Under the pieces are notes generated by a model. That model was given only the letters and a program-made list of their open reading frames with translations. It did not search any database and had not been told where the DNA came from. A DNA stretch of 64,000 nucleotides. Origin: Streptococcus equinus (lineage in GTDB: Bacteria > Bacillota > Bacilli > Lactobacillales > Streptococcaceae). Location: positions 496,001 through 560,000 of the forward strand of contig NZ_FNJK01000001.1 of NCBI RefSeq assembly GCF_900104225.1, written 5' to 3'. This document shows, piece after piece, positions 28,266 through 39,448 of this stretch (its first letter is position 1; every line of letters begins with the position of its first letter). The translations under genes were made by a program, and so were the position numbers.

Positions 28266-29810
28266 ATGACACAAGAAAACGTCATAGAAATGCGTGAGAT
28301 TACCAAAAAATTCGGTGATTTTGTCGCAAATGACCATATTAATTTACAAGTCAGAAAAGGTGAAATCCACGCTCTTCTTGGAGAAAATGGAGCCGGTAAA
28401 TCGACTTTGATGAATATGCTTGCTGGCCTTTTGCAACCAACAAGTGGTCAAATCTTAGTAAAAGGTGAAGAAGCAGTACTTGATTCTCCATCTAAGTCAG
28501 CTAAGATGGGTATCGGAATGGTTCACCAACACTTTATGTTGGTAGAAGCTTTTACAGTTGCTGAAAACATTATCTTAGGTAATGAAGTCACAAAAGGCGC
28601 AGGTGTTCTTGACCTTAAAAAGGCTAGTAAAGAAATTAAAGAACTGTCTGAGAAATACGGTTTAGCGGTTGATCCATCTGCCAAAATTTCTGATATTTCA
28701 GTTGGTGCGCAACAACGTGTTGAAATCTTAAAAACACTTTACCGTGGTGCGGACATCATTATCTTCGATGAACCAACTGCTGTTCTAACGCCTTCTGAAA
28801 TCACTGAATTACTTGATATTATGCGTAATTTGGTTAAAGAAGGAAAATCAATTATCTTAATCACACACAAATTGGATGAAATTCGTGCGGTTGCAGATCG
28901 CGTAACAGTTATTCGTCACGGTAAATCAATTCAAACAGTTCCAGTTGCTGATTCAACAAGTAATGAATTGGCTGAAATGATGGTTGGTCGTGCTGTTTCA
29001 TTCAAAACAGATAAGATTCCTGCCAATCCAAAAGATGTCGTTCTTTCAATCAAAGACTTGGTTGTTAACGAAAACCGTGGAGTTCCAGCTGTCAAAGAAT
29101 TGTCGCTTGATGTTCGTGCAGGTGAAATCGTTGGTATTGCTGGTATTGATGGTAATGGTCAAACAGAACTTGTAGAAGCTCTTACAGGTTTGCGTAAAGT
29201 TGAATCTGGTCAATTCTTCATCAAAGGTTCTGATATGACAAATCAACGTCCTCGTAAAATTACAGAACTTGGCGTTGGACATGTCCCAGAAGATCGTCAT
29301 CGTGATGGTATGGTTCTTGATATGACAATTGCTGAAAATATCGCCCTTCAAACTTACTACAAAGAACCATTTAGCAAACATGGTTTCATGAACTATAATA
29401 AGTTAAATGAACATGCTCGTAAGTTGATGAAAGAATTTGATGTTCGTGCAGCAAGTGAATTAGTTTCGGGTGGTGCACTTTCAGGTGGTAACCAACAAAA
29501 AGCTGTTATCGCTCGTGAAATCGATCGAAACCCAGATTTGCTTATTGTTAGTCAACCAACTCGTGGACTTGATGTTGGTGCCATTGAATATATCCGTAAA
29601 CGTTTGGTTGCTGAACGAGATAAGGGTAAAGCCGTTTTGGTTATTAGTTTTGAATTAGATGAAATCCTTGATGTTTCCGACCGTATTGCCGTTATTCATG
29701 ATGGTAAAATTCAAGGTATCTTAGACCCTGCCACAACCAATAAACAAGAACTTGGTATTTTGATGGCTGGTGGAAAAGTGGAAAAGGAGGATTCTAATGT
29801 TAATGTCTAA
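28266..29810 (+). CDS. nupA: Nucleoside ABC importer, double ATP-binding subunit
   Basis: A 514-residue ATPase with two fused nucleotide-binding domains, as in ribose/nucleoside (CUT2-like) importers. Domain 1 has Walker A GENGAGKST, signature ISVGAQQR and Walker B IIIFDEPTAVL. Domain 2 has GIDGNGQTEL in place of Walker A, signature LSGGNQQK and LLIVSQPTRGLDVGA. The catalytic Glu of domain 2 is Gln, so only domain 1 looks consensus. It energises uptake of nucleosides bound by BmpA. Start follows GAAAGGGAT; its end overlaps nupB by 14 bases. Confidence 0.93.
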   Translation: MTQENVIEMREITKKFGDFVANDHINLQVRKGEIHALLGENGAGKSTLMNMLAGLLQPTSGQILVKGEEAVLDSPSKSAKMGIGMVHQHFMLVEAFTVAENIILGNEVTKGAGVLDLKKASKEIKELSEKYGLAVDPSAKISDISVGAQQRVEILKTLYRGADIIIFDEPTAVLTPSEITELLDIMRNLVKEGKSIILITHKLDEIRAVADRVTVIRHGKSIQTVPVADSTSNELAEMMVGRAVSFKTDKIPANPKDVVLSIKDLVVNENRGVPAVKELSLDVRAGEIVGIAGIDGNGQTELVEALTGLRKVESGQFFIKGSDMTNQRPRKITELGVGHVPEDRHRDGMVLDMTIAENIALQTYYKEPFSKHGFMNYNKLNEHARKLMKEFDVRAASELVSGGALSGGNQQKAVIAREIDRNPDLLIVSQPTRGLDVGAIEYIRKRLVAERDKGKAVLVISFELDEILDVSDRIAVIHDGKIQGILDPATTNKQELGILMAGGKVEKEDSNVNV

Positions 29811-30855
29811 GAAAACCCAAAAATGGGCTGTTCCATTAATTGCAGTGTTCCTAGGAATGTTGCTTGGAGCAATCCTTATGCTTTGCTTTGGATATAATCC
29901 TTTCTGGGCTTATAATGATTTGCTTTATACAGCTTTTGGTACTGTTAAAAATGTTGGGGAAATCTTCCGTGCAATGGGTCCACTTATCCTGATTGCCCTT
30001 GGTTTCTCAGTAGCTTCAAAAGCTGGCTTCTTTAACGTTGGTCTTCCAGGTCAAGCGTTAATGGGTTGGGTAATGTCAGTTTGGTTTGCTCTGTCATTTC
30101 CAGATTTACCAAAACCAATTTCAGTAATCTGTACTGTTTTGGTTGGTCTTGTTGCTGGTGGTATTGCAGGAGCAATTCCTGGTATTTTACGAGCTTTCCT
30201 TGGAACAAGTGAAGTTATCGTAACGATCATGATGAACTACATTATCTTATACGGAACTCAATATTTGATTCAAGATGTTTTCCCAGATAGTATCATGCGT
30301 ACAACTGAAGCAACAATCAAAGTTTCAAAAAACACTTCTTATCAAACTGAGTGGTTGTCAGCTTTGACTGATAATTCACGTATCAATATTGGTATTTTCA
30401 TTGCTTTACTTGCTGTTCTAATCGTTTGGTTTATGATGCGTAAGACAACGCTTGGTTATGAAATTACTTCTGTAGGTATTAATCCACATGCTGCTGAATA
30501 TGCTGGTATGTCAGCTAAACATTTGATTGTTGTTTCAATGATTATTTCTGGTGCGTTGGCTGGTCTAGGTGGTACAGTTGAAGGGCTTGGAACATTTGGA
30601 AATGTGTACTCACAAACAAGTTCATTGAGTATTGGTTGGGACGGAATGGCCGTATCGCTTCTTGCTGTGAATTCAGCTGTAGGTATTCCATTTGCTGCCT
30701 TCCTTTATGCGGTGCTTTCAATTGGTAAAACTGGTATGATTGGTATTCCATCAGAAGTTATTGATGTTGTGTCTGCCTTCATTATTTTCTTTGTCGGTGC
30801 AGACTATATGATTCGTCGATTTATCAAAACTAAAAAAGAAGAAGGAGGAAAGTAA
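29797..30855 (+). CDS. nupB: Nucleoside ABC importer permease NupB
   Basis: A membrane subunit of 352 residues of the BPD_transp_2 type with about nine to ten hydrophobic segments. Motifs SVASKAGFFNVGLPGQALMG, LRAFLGTSEVIVTIMMNYI and GINPHAAEYAGMSAKHLI are characteristic of nucleoside/BMP-type permeases. The start at 29797 has AGGAGG 6 bases upstream. It overlaps the nupA end and is followed immediately by nupC. Confidence 0.93.
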   Translation: MLMSKKTQKWAVPLIAVFLGMLLGAILMLCFGYNPFWAYNDLLYTAFGTVKNVGEIFRAMGPLILIALGFSVASKAGFFNVGLPGQALMGWVMSVWFALSFPDLPKPISVICTVLVGLVAGGIAGAIPGILRAFLGTSEVIVTIMMNYIILYGTQYLIQDVFPDSIMRTTEATIKVSKNTSYQTEWLSALTDNSRINIGIFIALLAVLIVWFMMRKTTLGYEITSVGINPHAAEYAGMSAKHLIVVSMIISGALAGLGGTVEGLGTFGNVYSQTSSLSIGWDGMAVSLLAVNSAVGIPFAAFLYAVLSIGKTGMIGIPSEVIDVVSAFIIFFVGADYMIRRFIKTKKEEGGK

Positions 30856-30856
30856 G

Positions 30857-31813
30857 ATGAGTTTTTCAACAACGTTAGCCCTATTAGTTTCTTCCATGTT
30901 AATCTACTCAGCACCTTTGATTTTTACAAGTATCGGTGGAACTTTCTCAGAACGAGGTGGTATTGTTAACGTCGGTCTTGAAGGAATCATGGTAATGGGA
31001 GCTTTCTCTGGTGTTCTTTTCAACTTAAGTTTTGCTGATGTCTTTGGACACGCAACACCTTGGATTGCTTCAATTGTTGCTGGTTTGGTTGGTATTTTAT
31101 ACTCACTTATCCACGCAGTGGCTACTATTAATTTCCGTGCTGATCACGTTGTATCTGGTACAGTACTGAACTTGATTGCACCATCATTTGCCGTTTTCCA
31201 ATGTCGTCACTTATTTGGTAAAGGACAAACTGATACAATCACACAAACATTTGGACGATTCTCATTCCCAATTTTAAAAGATATTCCATTTATCGGGAAA
31301 GTCTTCTTCAATAATACCTCATTAGTTGCTTATGTAGCGATTTTGGTGTCATTTGTTTCATGGTTTATCATCTTTAAAACACGCTTTGGTTTGCGTCTTC
31401 GTTCAGTTGGTGAACATCCACAAGCTGCTGATACCCTTGGTATCAACGTTTACCTTATGCGTTATGCTGGTGTTATGATTTCAGGTTTCCTTGGAGGAAT
31501 TGGTGGAGCGGTTTATGCCCAAACTATTTCTAACAACTTTGCGGTAACTACAATCGCAGGTCCTGGTTTCATCGCTCTTGCTGCAATGATTTTCGGTCGC
31601 TGGAATCCTGTTGGAGCAATGCTTTCAAGTTTATTCTTTGGCTTGTCACAATCACTTGCTATTATCGGTGCACAATTACCATTCTTCTCAAATATTCCAC
31701 CTGTTTACCTAAAAGTCGCTCCTTATGTATTGACAATCGTTGTCTTGGCAGCGTTCTTTGGTAAAGCAGTAGCGCCAAAAGCAGATGGTGTTAACTACAT
31801 TAAATCTAAATAA
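30857..31813 (+). CDS. nupC: Nucleoside ABC importer permease NupC
   Basis: The second membrane subunit, 318 residues, with about eight hydrophobic segments. Motifs FTSIGGTFSERGGIVNVGLEGIMVMGAFSG, RADHVVSGTVLNLIA and GEHPQAADTLGINVYLMRYAGV mark the BMP-type permease family. It begins 1 base after the nupB stop with GAAGGAGGAAAG upstream. It is the last gene of the operon, before a terminator. Confidence 0.93.
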   Translation: MSFSTTLALLVSSMLIYSAPLIFTSIGGTFSERGGIVNVGLEGIMVMGAFSGVLFNLSFADVFGHATPWIASIVAGLVGILYSLIHAVATINFRADHVVSGTVLNLIAPSFAVFQCRHLFGKGQTDTITQTFGRFSFPILKDIPFIGKVFFNNTSLVAYVAILVSFVSWFIIFKTRFGLRLRSVGEHPQAADTLGINVYLMRYAGVMISGFLGGIGGAVYAQTISNNFAVTTIAGPGFIALAAMIFGRWNPVGAMLSSLFFGLSQSLAIIGAQLPFFSNIPPVYLKVAPYVLTIVVLAAFFGKAVAPKADGVNYIKSK

Positions 31814-31820
31814 AGAAAAT

Positions 31821-31848
31821 AAGTTGGTGTGAAGCCAACTTATTTTTT
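31821..31848 (+). terminator. Terminator after nupC
   Basis: AAGTTGG at 31821-31827 pairs with CCAACTT at 31835-31841, then T-run. Confidence 0.8.
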
Positions 31849-31859
31849 AAGCTAAATAT

Positions 31860-31888
31860 TTGTAAGCGGTTTACATGTGTGATATAGT
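31860..31888 (+). promoter_or_regulatory. nox promoter with overlapping dyad
   Basis: TTGTAA (31860-31865), 17-bp spacer, TATAGT (31883-31888) with extended TGA. The perfect inverted repeat TGTAA-N5-TTACA (31861-31875) covers the -35 and spacer. It resembles a catabolite-response element with one extra base. Confidence 0.6.
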
Positions 31889-31923
31889 TATCTTAATAAA
31901 ATAATATAATTGAGGTTACTTCT

Positions 31924-33291
31924 ATGAGTAAAATTGTTGTTATTGGAGCAAATCACGCTGGTACAGCTTGCATAAAAACGATGTTAACTAACTATGGTTC
32001 AGAAAACGAAGTTGTAGTATTTGATCAAAACTCTAATATCTCATTTTTGGGATGTGGTATGGCTTTATGGATTGGTCAACAAATTTCAGGACCTGAAGGA
32101 CTTTTTTATTCGAATAAAGAAGAACTTGAACAATTAGGTGCTACAATTTACATGAACTCTCCTGTAGGGTCAATTGATTTTGATCAAAAAACAGTTACTG
32201 CACAAGTTGAAGGTAAAGTTCACGTAGAATCATACGATAAATTAATATTTGCTACTGGTTCACAGCCAATCATCCCACCAATCAAAGGTGTTAGTTTGAA
32301 AGAAGGTTCACTAGAATTTGAAGCAGAACTTGAAAATATTCAATTTGTTAAGTTATACCAAAATGCCGAAGATGTTATTGAAAAACTAAAAGATAGAGAC
32401 ATTTCTCGTGTTGCAGTTGTGGGCGCTGGTTATATTGGTGTTGAACTCGCCGAAGCCTTCCAAAGAAAAGGTAAAGAAGTGACTTTAATCGACGTTGCTG
32501 ATACTTGTCTCGCTGGATACTATGATAAAGATTTAAGCGATATTATGGCTACTAATCTTCAAGTTCATGGCATTAAACTAGCTTTTGGTGAAACTGTAAA
32601 AGAAATTGTCGGAAAAACAAAAGTTGAAAAAATTGTTACCGATAAGGCAACTTATAATGTCGATATGGTTATTCTTGCCGTAGGTTTTCGACCAAATACA
32701 AGTCTCGCTGAAGGCAAACTCGATTTGTTCAGAAATGGAGCTTTTCTAGTTGATAAGAATCAAGAAACAAGTACTCAAGATGTTTACGCAATTGGAGATT
32801 GTGCAACAATCTATAACAATGCGTCTCGTGAAACTGACTATATTGCACTTGCATCAAACGCTGTTAGAACCGGTATTGTTGCTGCACATAATGCTTGTGG
32901 TCATAAACTTGAAGGGATTGGTGTCCAAGGTTCAAATGGTATTTCAATTTATGGCTTGAATATGGTTTCAACAGGGTTAACACTCGAAAAAGCAAAGGCC
33001 AAAGGTATCGATGCAGAAGAAGTTGAGTATAGTGATAAACAAAAGCTTGATTTTATTGAGAAAAACAATTTTGAAGTTACTTTAAAAATCGTTTACGATA
33101 AAGTTAGTCGACGTATTTTAGGTGCACAAATGATGGCGATGGCAGATATTTCATTGGGAATTCACCTTTTCTCACTTGCTATCCAAGAAGGAGTGACAAT
33201 TGATAAACTCGCACTTACTGATTTATTCTTCTTACCTCATTTCAATAAGCCATATAATTACATTACAATGGCTGCCTTAAATGCAAAATAA
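31924..33291 (+). CDS. nox: NADH oxidase, water-forming
   Basis: Nox reduces O2 to water with NADH, regenerating NAD+ and protecting against oxygen. The 455-residue protein has the FAD site [16 protein letters not shown] (His 11 active-site base), the redox-active Cys 44 in [12 protein letters not shown], the NADH-binding [17 protein letters not shown] and the second FAD motif [11 protein letters not shown]. The single-Cys design is characteristic of the water-forming type. A single-gene unit with its own promoter. It shares a terminator with the convergent ldh. Confidence 0.95.
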   Translation: MSKIVVIGANHAGTACIKTMLTNYGSENEVVVFDQNSNISFLGCGMALWIGQQISGPEGLFYSNKEELEQLGATIYMNSPVGSIDFDQKTVTAQVEGKVHVESYDKLIFATGSQPIIPPIKGVSLKEGSLEFEAELENIQFVKLYQNAEDVIEKLKDRDISRVAVVGAGYIGVELAEAFQRKGKEVTLIDVADTCLAGYYDKDLSDIMATNLQVHGIKLAFGETVKEIVGKTKVEKIVTDKATYNVDMVILAVGFRPNTSLAEGKLDLFRNGAFLVDKNQETSTQDVYAIGDCATIYNNASRETDYIALASNAVRTGIVAAHNACGHKLEGIGVQGSNGISIYGLNMVSTGLTLEKAKAKGIDAEEVEYSDKQKLDFIEKNNFEVTLKIVYDKVSRRILGAQMMAMADISLGIHLFSLAIQEGVTIDKLALTDLFFLPHFNKPYNYITMAALNAK

Positions 33292-33296
33292 GACAC

Positions 33297-33328
33297 AAAA
33301 AAAGCTATCCTTACGGATAGCTTTTTAT
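33297..33328. terminator. Bidirectional terminator between nox and ldh
   Basis: AAAAAGCTATCC and GGATAGCTTTTT flank a TTAC loop and serve both convergent genes. Confidence 0.85.
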
Positions 33329-33342
33329 TTAAAAACTAGAAA

Positions 33343-34332
<990 letters not shown>

Positions 34333-34382
34333 TTATCTAAACATCTCCTTAATTTTTTTAGGCTGACGCCCATACGAATAAT

Positions 34383-34411
34383 ATTTTAACACGTTAAGTG
34401 AGAAATGTCAC
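34383..34411 (-). promoter_or_regulatory. ldh promoter (minus strand)
   Basis: On the minus strand GTGACA (34411-34406), an exact 17-bp spacer, and TAAAAT (34388-34383) preceded by an extended TGT. Confidence 0.7.
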
Positions 34412-34488
34412 GAACTAATTGGAAAAAATTGAAAAAAGAAGAAAGCAATTTTTTAAGGAGAATTTAGTCATATTACCTTCTAAAAAAT

Positions 34489-34504
34489 AGTGAATTTTTC
34501 ACAA
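34489..34504. promoter_or_regulatory. Rex-like dyad between ldh and gyrA
   Basis: GTGAA-TTT-TTCAC followed by AA resembles a Rex site (TTGTGAA-N4-TTCACAA) but has a 3-base centre and one imperfect arm. It lies about 80 bp upstream of the ldh -35 box. Rex represses NAD+-regenerating genes in Firmicutes, which would fit ldh, but the match is partial. Confidence 0.25.
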
Positions 34505-34632
34505 AAATTTTACTTATCTTTGTCGTATTTTGTTTTTGAAAATCATATGAAAAGCAGTGGTAGTTTATCTGACATTCAGTTAAAAAGGAGTAAAAGGATA
34601 TTAGTGTTGATGTGGTTTTAATGCTGTATTTA

Positions 34633-34641
34633 TGATATAAT
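34633..34641 (+). promoter_or_regulatory. gyrA extended -10 promoter
   Basis: TGATATAAT matches the extended -10 form TGnTATAAT. It lies about 40 bases before the gyrA ATG. No good -35 is present. The rest of the 349-bp ldh-gyrA intergenic region is AT-rich with no gene. Confidence 0.6.
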
Positions 34642-34681
34642 ATAGTTGAGTTTTACACTAGAAAAGGAGTGTTTTTCCTTA

Positions 34682-37135
34682 ATGCAGGATAAGAATTTAA
34701 TTGACGTAAATCTAACTTCAGAAATGAAGACAAGTTTTATTGATTACGCCATGTCTGTTATTGTTGCTCGTGCTCTTCCTGATGTACGTGATGGATTAAA
34801 ACCCGTTCATCGTCGTATTTTGTATGGAATGAATGAGCTCGGTGTGACGCCAGATAAACCTCATAAGAAATCTGCACGTATCACCGGGGATGTTATGGGT
34901 AAATATCACCCACACGGTGATTCATCAATTTATGAAGCTATGGTTCGTATGGCACAATGGTGGAGTTACCGCCACATGCTTGTTGACGGACACGGAAACT
35001 TTGGTTCTATGGACGGTGACGGCGCGGCCGCACAACGTTATACAGAAGCACGTATGAGTAAAATCGCTCTTGAAATGCTTCGTGATATTAACAAAAATAC
35101 TGTTGATTTCCAAGATAACTATGATGGTAGTGAACGTGAGCCGCTTGTTTTACCATCACGTTTCCCTAATTTACTTGTTAATGGTGCTACAGGTATTGCC
35201 GTTGGTATGGCGACAAATATTCCACCTCACAACTTAGGTGAATCTATTGATGCCGTTAAATTGGTTATGGATAATCCTGATGTCACAACACGTGAGTTGA
35301 TGGAAGTATTGCCTGGCCCAGATTTTCCAACAGGAGCTCTTGTTATGGGGAAATCTGGTATTCGTAAAGCTTACGAAACAGGTAAAGGATCTATCGTATT
35401 ACGTTCACGTACGGAAATTGAAACAACTAAGAGTGGCCGCGAACGTATCGTTGTTACAGAATTCCCATATGGTGTTAATAAGACAAAGGTTCACGAACAC
35501 ATTGTCCGCTTAGCCCAAGAAAAACGTATCGAAGGTATTACAGCTGTGCGTGATGAATCAAGCCGTGAAGGCATTCGATTTATCATTGAAGTACGCCGTG
35601 ATGCTTCTGCAAATGTCATTTTAAATAACTTGTTCAAACTAACCAGCTTGCAAACAAATTTCAGTTTTAACATGCTAGCAATCGAAAAAGGTGTTCCAAA
35701 GATTCTTTCTTTGAAACAAATCATTCTTGATTACATTGAACACCAAAAAGAAGTTATCGTTCGCCGTACTGAGTTCGATAAAGCGAAAGCTGAAAAACGA
35801 GCTCACATTTTAGAAGGCTTGTTAATCGCTCTTGATCACTTGGATGAAGTTATCAGCATTATCCGAAACAGTGAAACTGATGTGATTGCCCAAGGTGAAT
35901 TGATGAGTCGCTTTGACTTATCTGAACGTCAAAGTCAAGCTATCCTTGATATGCGTCTTCGTCGTTTGACAGGTTTGGAACGTGAAAAAATCCAAGCAGA
36001 ATATGATGAACTTCTTGCTTTGATTGCTGATTTGGCTGATGTTTTGGCAAAACCGGAACGTGTAATTACAATCATCAAAGAAGAAATGGATGAGATTAAA
36101 CGTAAATACGCTGATCCACGTCGTACAGAATTGATGGTGGGTGAAGTTCTTTCACTTGAAGATGAAGACTTGATTGAAGAAGAAGATGTCTTGATTACTC
36201 TTTCAAACAAAGGTTACATCAAACGTTTAGCCCAAGATGAATTCCGTGCTCAACGCCGTGGTGGACGAGGAGTCCAAGGGACTGGTGTTAATGATGACGA
36301 TTTTGTTCGTGAATTAGTGTCAACCAATACTCACGATCATGTATACTTCATGACGAATAAAGGGCGAGTATACCGTTTGAAAGGATATGAAATTCCTGAA
36401 TACGGTCGTACCGCTAAAGGTTTGCCAATCGTTAACCTTCTAAAACTCGATGAAGGTGAAACTGTTCAAACAATCATCAGTGAAAAAGGTAGCGATGATC
36501 ACGAAAATTATTTGTTCTTTGTTACACGACAAGGTGTTGTTAAACGTACCAAAGAATCTGAGTTTAGCAATATCCGTCAAAATGGTCTTAAAGCTCTTAA
36601 CCTTAAAGATGGTGATGAACTGATCAATGTTATCCGTACGAATGGCAGCGATGATATCATCATCGGTACTAAATTTGGTTATAGTGTTCGCTTTAATGAA
36701 TCAGATGTTCGTAGCATGAGCCGGTCAGCAACTGGTGTTCGTGGTGTTAACCTTCGTGAAGGCGATGAAGTCATCGGCGCATCACGTATTACAGATAATC
36801 AAGAAGTTCTTGTCATTACTGAAAAAGGTTACGGTAAACGTACGCTTGCTTCTGAGTACCCAACTAAAGGTCGTGGTGGTAAAGGTATTAAAACCGCTAA
36901 TATCACTGATAAGAACGGTCAATTAGCTGGACTTGTAACCGTTAATGGCGATGAAGATATCATGGTTATTACTGACACTGGTGTTATGATTCGTACAAGT
37001 GTTGCTGATATTTCACAAACTGGTCGTGCAACACTAGGTGTTAAAATCATGCGACTTGACCAAGATGCTAAAATCATGACACTCGCTCTTGTACAACCAG
37101 AAGAAGAACAGGAAACTGAAGAAGTAGAAGATTAG
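34682..37135 (+). CDS. gyrA: DNA gyrase subunit A
   Basis: GyrA forms the DNA-cleaving part of gyrase (A2B2). 817 residues from the ATG at 34682 ([45 protein letters not shown]). The catalytic Tyr is Y120 in [11 protein letters not shown]. In the quinolone-resistance region, S81 and E85 ([10 protein letters not shown]) are the susceptible-type residues. The C-terminal beta-pinwheel has the GyrA-box [10 protein letters not shown]. An in-frame start at 34646 would overlap the promoter/ribosome-site region. srtA begins 1 base after the stop. Confidence 0.97.
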   Translation: MQDKNLIDVNLTSEMKTSFIDYAMSVIVARALPDVRDGLKPVHRRILYGMNELGVTPDKPHKKSARITGDVMGKYHPHGDSSIYEAMVRMAQWWSYRHMLVDGHGNFGSMDGDGAAAQRYTEARMSKIALEMLRDINKNTVDFQDNYDGSEREPLVLPSRFPNLLVNGATGIAVGMATNIPPHNLGESIDAVKLVMDNPDVTTRELMEVLPGPDFPTGALVMGKSGIRKAYETGKGSIVLRSRTEIETTKSGRERIVVTEFPYGVNKTKVHEHIVRLAQEKRIEGITAVRDESSREGIRFIIEVRRDASANVILNNLFKLTSLQTNFSFNMLAIEKGVPKILSLKQIILDYIEHQKEVIVRRTEFDKAKAEKRAHILEGLLIALDHLDEVISIIRNSETDVIAQGELMSRFDLSERQSQAILDMRLRRLTGLEREKIQAEYDELLALIADLADVLAKPERVITIIKEEMDEIKRKYADPRRTELMVGEVLSLEDEDLIEEEDVLITLSNKGYIKRLAQDEFRAQRRGGRGVQGTGVNDDDFVRELVSTNTHDHVYFMTNKGRVYRLKGYEIPEYGRTAKGLPIVNLLKLDEGETVQTIISEKGSDDHENYLFFVTRQGVVKRTKESEFSNIRQNGLKALNLKDGDELINVIRTNGSDDIIIGTKFGYSVRFNESDVRSMSRSATGVRGVNLREGDEVIGASRITDNQEVLVITEKGYGKRTLASEYPTKGRGGKGIKTANITDKNGQLAGLVTVNGDEDIMVITDTGVMIRTSVADISQTGRATLGVKIMRLDQDAKIMTLALVQPEEEQETEEVED

Positions 37136-37136
37136 A

Positions 37137-37883
37137 ATGGGAAAAAAAGAGAAGAAGACACATCGTTTCTTGACATTTCTTAGAGTCACATTGTCTATAG
37201 TTCTATTACTATTAGGGCTCGCTTTGATTTTCAATAAATCCATTTGTAATTTTTTGATTGGTCACCAATCAAATCGTTATCAAATCAACAAAGTCACTAA
37301 AAAGAAAATACAAGACAATCAAAAAGCAAAAGTTACTTATGATTTTTCTGCAGTTGAACCAGTTACAGTTCAATCTATTTTAAAAACACAATCAACTAGT
37401 ACCGACCTACCAGTGATTGGTGGTATTGCAGTACCAGATCTTGATATTAACTTACCAATTTTTAAAGGTTTAGGAAATACTGAATTGTCTTATGGTGCTG
37501 GAACGATGAAAGAAGATCAAGTAATGGGAGGGCAAAATAATTACGCTCTCGCTAGTCACCATGTTTTTGGTGTTTCTGGTTCATCAAAGATGCTGTTTTC
37601 TCCTTTAGAGAACGCTAAAGCGGGAATGAAGATTTATCTTACTGATAAATCGAATGTTTATACTTATGTGATTACAGAAGCATTTTCTGTAACTCCAGAC
37701 CGTTCGGATGTTTTAAATGATGTCCCTGGTCAGGCATTGGTTACTTTGGTAACTTGTACCGATCAGGAAGCAACCAAACGTATTGTAGTTAAAGGTAGCC
37801 TAGAATCATCCGTTGCCTATGACCAAGCATCTGATGACATCCACAAAGCTTTCTCACATTCTTACAATCAAATGACCTTTTAA
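37137..37883 (+). CDS. srtA: Class A sortase
   Basis: SrtA cleaves LPXTG motifs and attaches surface proteins to peptidoglycan. The 248-residue protein has one N-terminal membrane anchor (about 17-36), then the catalytic domain with His 141 (ALASHHVFG), Cys 207 (TLVTCTD) and Arg 215 (ATKRIVV), the complete catalytic triad. It follows gyrA by one base with no strong ribosome site, so translation is coupled to gyrA. The gyrA-srtA arrangement is characteristic of streptococci. A terminator follows. Confidence 0.96.
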   Translation: MGKKEKKTHRFLTFLRVTLSIVLLLLGLALIFNKSICNFLIGHQSNRYQINKVTKKKIQDNQKAKVTYDFSAVEPVTVQSILKTQSTSTDLPVIGGIAVPDLDINLPIFKGLGNTELSYGAGTMKEDQVMGGQNNYALASHHVFGVSGSSKMLFSPLENAKAGMKIYLTDKSNVYTYVITEAFSVTPDRSDVLNDVPGQALVTLVTCTDQEATKRIVVKGSLESSVAYDQASDDIHKAFSHSYNQMTF

Positions 37884-37885
37884 AG

Positions 37886-37922
37886 AAGAAGCTGGGAGTA
37901 AGATTTATTCTCAGCTTCTTTT
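37886..37922 (+). terminator. Terminator after gyrA-srtA
   Basis: AAGAAGCTG at 37886-37894 pairs with CAGCTTCTT at 37912-37920; the inner bases extend the stem. T-run follows. Confidence 0.75.
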
Positions 37923-37951
37923 ATGATAAATGCCCAAATAAGGAGATTTTT

Positions 37952-38365
37952 ATGAAATTAAACGCTGTTCATCATGTGGCTCTTATTGTATCTGATTATG
38001 ATAAATCACGTGACTTTTATGTCAATAAACTCGGTTTTGACATTATTCGTGAAAATCATCGTCCTGAACGCCATGATTACAAACTAGATTTAAAATGCGG
38101 CTCGATTGAACTTGAGATTTTTGGCAATAAAACCTCAGATCCAGCCTATATTGCTCCTCCTAAACGAGTTGGGCAACCTGAGTACCACATGGAGGCTTGT
38201 GGCCTTCGTCATTTAGCTTTCTATGTTGAAAATATCGAAGCTTATAAAGCAGAGCTTGAAGATATGGGAATTTACGTCCAACCTATCCGTCACGATGATT
38301 ATACAGGTAAAAAAATGACCTTTTTCTTTGATCCAGATGGTCTACCATTAGAATTACACGAATAA
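37952..38365 (+). CDS. VOC family (glyoxalase-like) protein
   Basis: A 137-residue vicinal-oxygen-chelate protein with paired beta-alpha-beta units: MKLNAVHHVALIVSDYDKSRDFYVNKLGF, then ...LRHLAFYVENIEAYKAELEDMG and FFFDPDGLPLELHE. The candidate metal ligands are His 8 or 9, Glu (LEIFG), His (RHLAF) and Glu (LELHE). It resembles the streptococcal GloA2/YaeR-type lyases; the substrate is not known. Strong ribosome site (AAGGAG). Single-gene unit. Confidence 0.85.
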   Translation: MKLNAVHHVALIVSDYDKSRDFYVNKLGFDIIRENHRPERHDYKLDLKCGSIELEIFGNKTSDPAYIAPPKRVGQPEYHMEACGLRHLAFYVENIEAYKAELEDMGIYVQPIRHDDYTGKKMTFFFDPDGLPLELHE

Positions 38366-38437
38366 GTACAGTTTTTTTCAGACGCTTTAAATAAGAAGTG
38401 CTATAATTAAATACCTAAGTGAAAGGAATTAATTGAG

Positions 38438-39403
38438 ATGAAATTTAAAAAAATACTTATGGCTTGTGCCCTAGCTTTGTTTTCAACTGTAACCGTTGGA
38501 CATGTTCAAGCAGCAAGTAATTCTGTTCAAGATGTTATTGATGAAACATACGTTCAACCTGATTATGTTTTAGGCTATTCACTATCAGATGATCAACGTA
38601 ATCAAACATTATCTTTACTTGGTTATGACAGTTCAAAAGATACAAATGTCAAAACAATTACAACCAGTGCTTATGCAAAAATCATGGACGTTGCTGACGA
38701 TCCAAGCTTACAACTCTATTCATCAGTAAAAATTCAAAAATTAGGTTCTTCAGAGACTTTGACAGTTAATATTGTCACTCCTGAAAACATCACAAAAGTA
38801 ACGTCTGACATGTACCGAAATGCAGCAGTAACTCTTGGTATTGAGCATGCTGCAATCACAGTAGCTTCACCAATCCCTGTAACTGGTGAATCTGCCTTAG
38901 CGGGTATCTATTACTCACTTGAAGAAAATGGCGCTAAAGTTTCTGATGAAAGCAAACAATTAGCACAAGAAGAATTGAATACTTTGTCAACAATTAACGC
39001 TGAAAACCAAGGAAACGAAGGTTATGATGCCGACAAATTGAACGTTGCCTTAGCCGATATTAAATCAGCTGTAGCAGATGCAGGGTCAGATGTAACAAAG
39101 GATGACGTTCGTAAAATCGTTGATGAAACACTTGATAACTATAAATTGAAAGATGTTTTATCAAACAACCAAATCAATATGATTGTCAACTTTGCCTTTA
39201 ATCTTTCAAAATCAAGCATTATTGATAGCAGTAGCTTTAAATCAGCTTTAGCTTCTTTGAAAGATAGCATTGTTTCAAATGCTGGTTCAACTTTTAAGGG
39301 AATTAACCTTAACTTTGATTCTTCAAGTGCTATTGAATCAAGTAAAGGTTTCTTGGCAAATATTTGGCAAGCTATCGTAAACTTCTTTAAGGGCTTGTTC
39401 TAA
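38438..39403 (+). CDS. Secreted DUF1002 protein
   Basis: A 321-residue protein with a classic signal peptide (MKFKKILMACALALFSTVTVGHVQA, cleavage predicted after QA at about residue 25). The mature part has the DUF1002 pattern LGYSLSDDQRNQTLSLLGYDSSKDTNVKTITTSAYAKIM and SSVKIQKLGSSETLTVNIVTPENIT, and ends in a hydrophobic/aromatic helix (FLANIWQAIVNFFKGLF). The function of the family is unknown; it is found in Gram-positive cocci and bacilli. An extended -10 (TGCTATAAT) lies at 38399-38407. Single-gene unit. Confidence 0.85.
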   Translation: MKFKKILMACALALFSTVTVGHVQAASNSVQDVIDETYVQPDYVLGYSLSDDQRNQTLSLLGYDSSKDTNVKTITTSAYAKIMDVADDPSLQLYSSVKIQKLGSSETLTVNIVTPENITKVTSDMYRNAAVTLGIEHAAITVASPIPVTGESALAGIYYSLEENGAKVSDESKQLAQEELNTLSTINAENQGNEGYDADKLNVALADIKSAVADAGSDVTKDDVRKIVDETLDNYKLKDVLSNNQINMIVNFAFNLSKSSIIDSSSFKSALASLKDSIVSNAGSTFKGINLNFDSSSAIESSKGFLANIWQAIVNFFKGLF

Positions 39404-39418
39404 TTATTTGAAGGTCTT

Positions 39419-39445
39419 TTGACTTCAGTTCTTTTATGATACAAT
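39419..39445 (+). promoter_or_regulatory. Promoter upstream of the TDT transporter
   Basis: TTGACT (39419-39424), 15-bp spacer, TACAAT (39440-39445) with an extended TGA. The short spacer may be compensated by the extended -10. Confidence 0.5.
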
Positions 39446-39448
39446 AAC

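Noticed and set aside
32109-32116. TTCGAATA with a T-tract, cin-box-like
   Set aside because: It is inside the nox coding sequence in coding orientation with no downstream competence gene.
34373-34380. TACGAATA, an exact competence cin-box match, between ldh and gyrA
   Set aside because: It lacks the upstream T-tract, lies in the ldh leader region in the opposite direction to ldh, and is 300 bases from gyrA. Chance is more likely.
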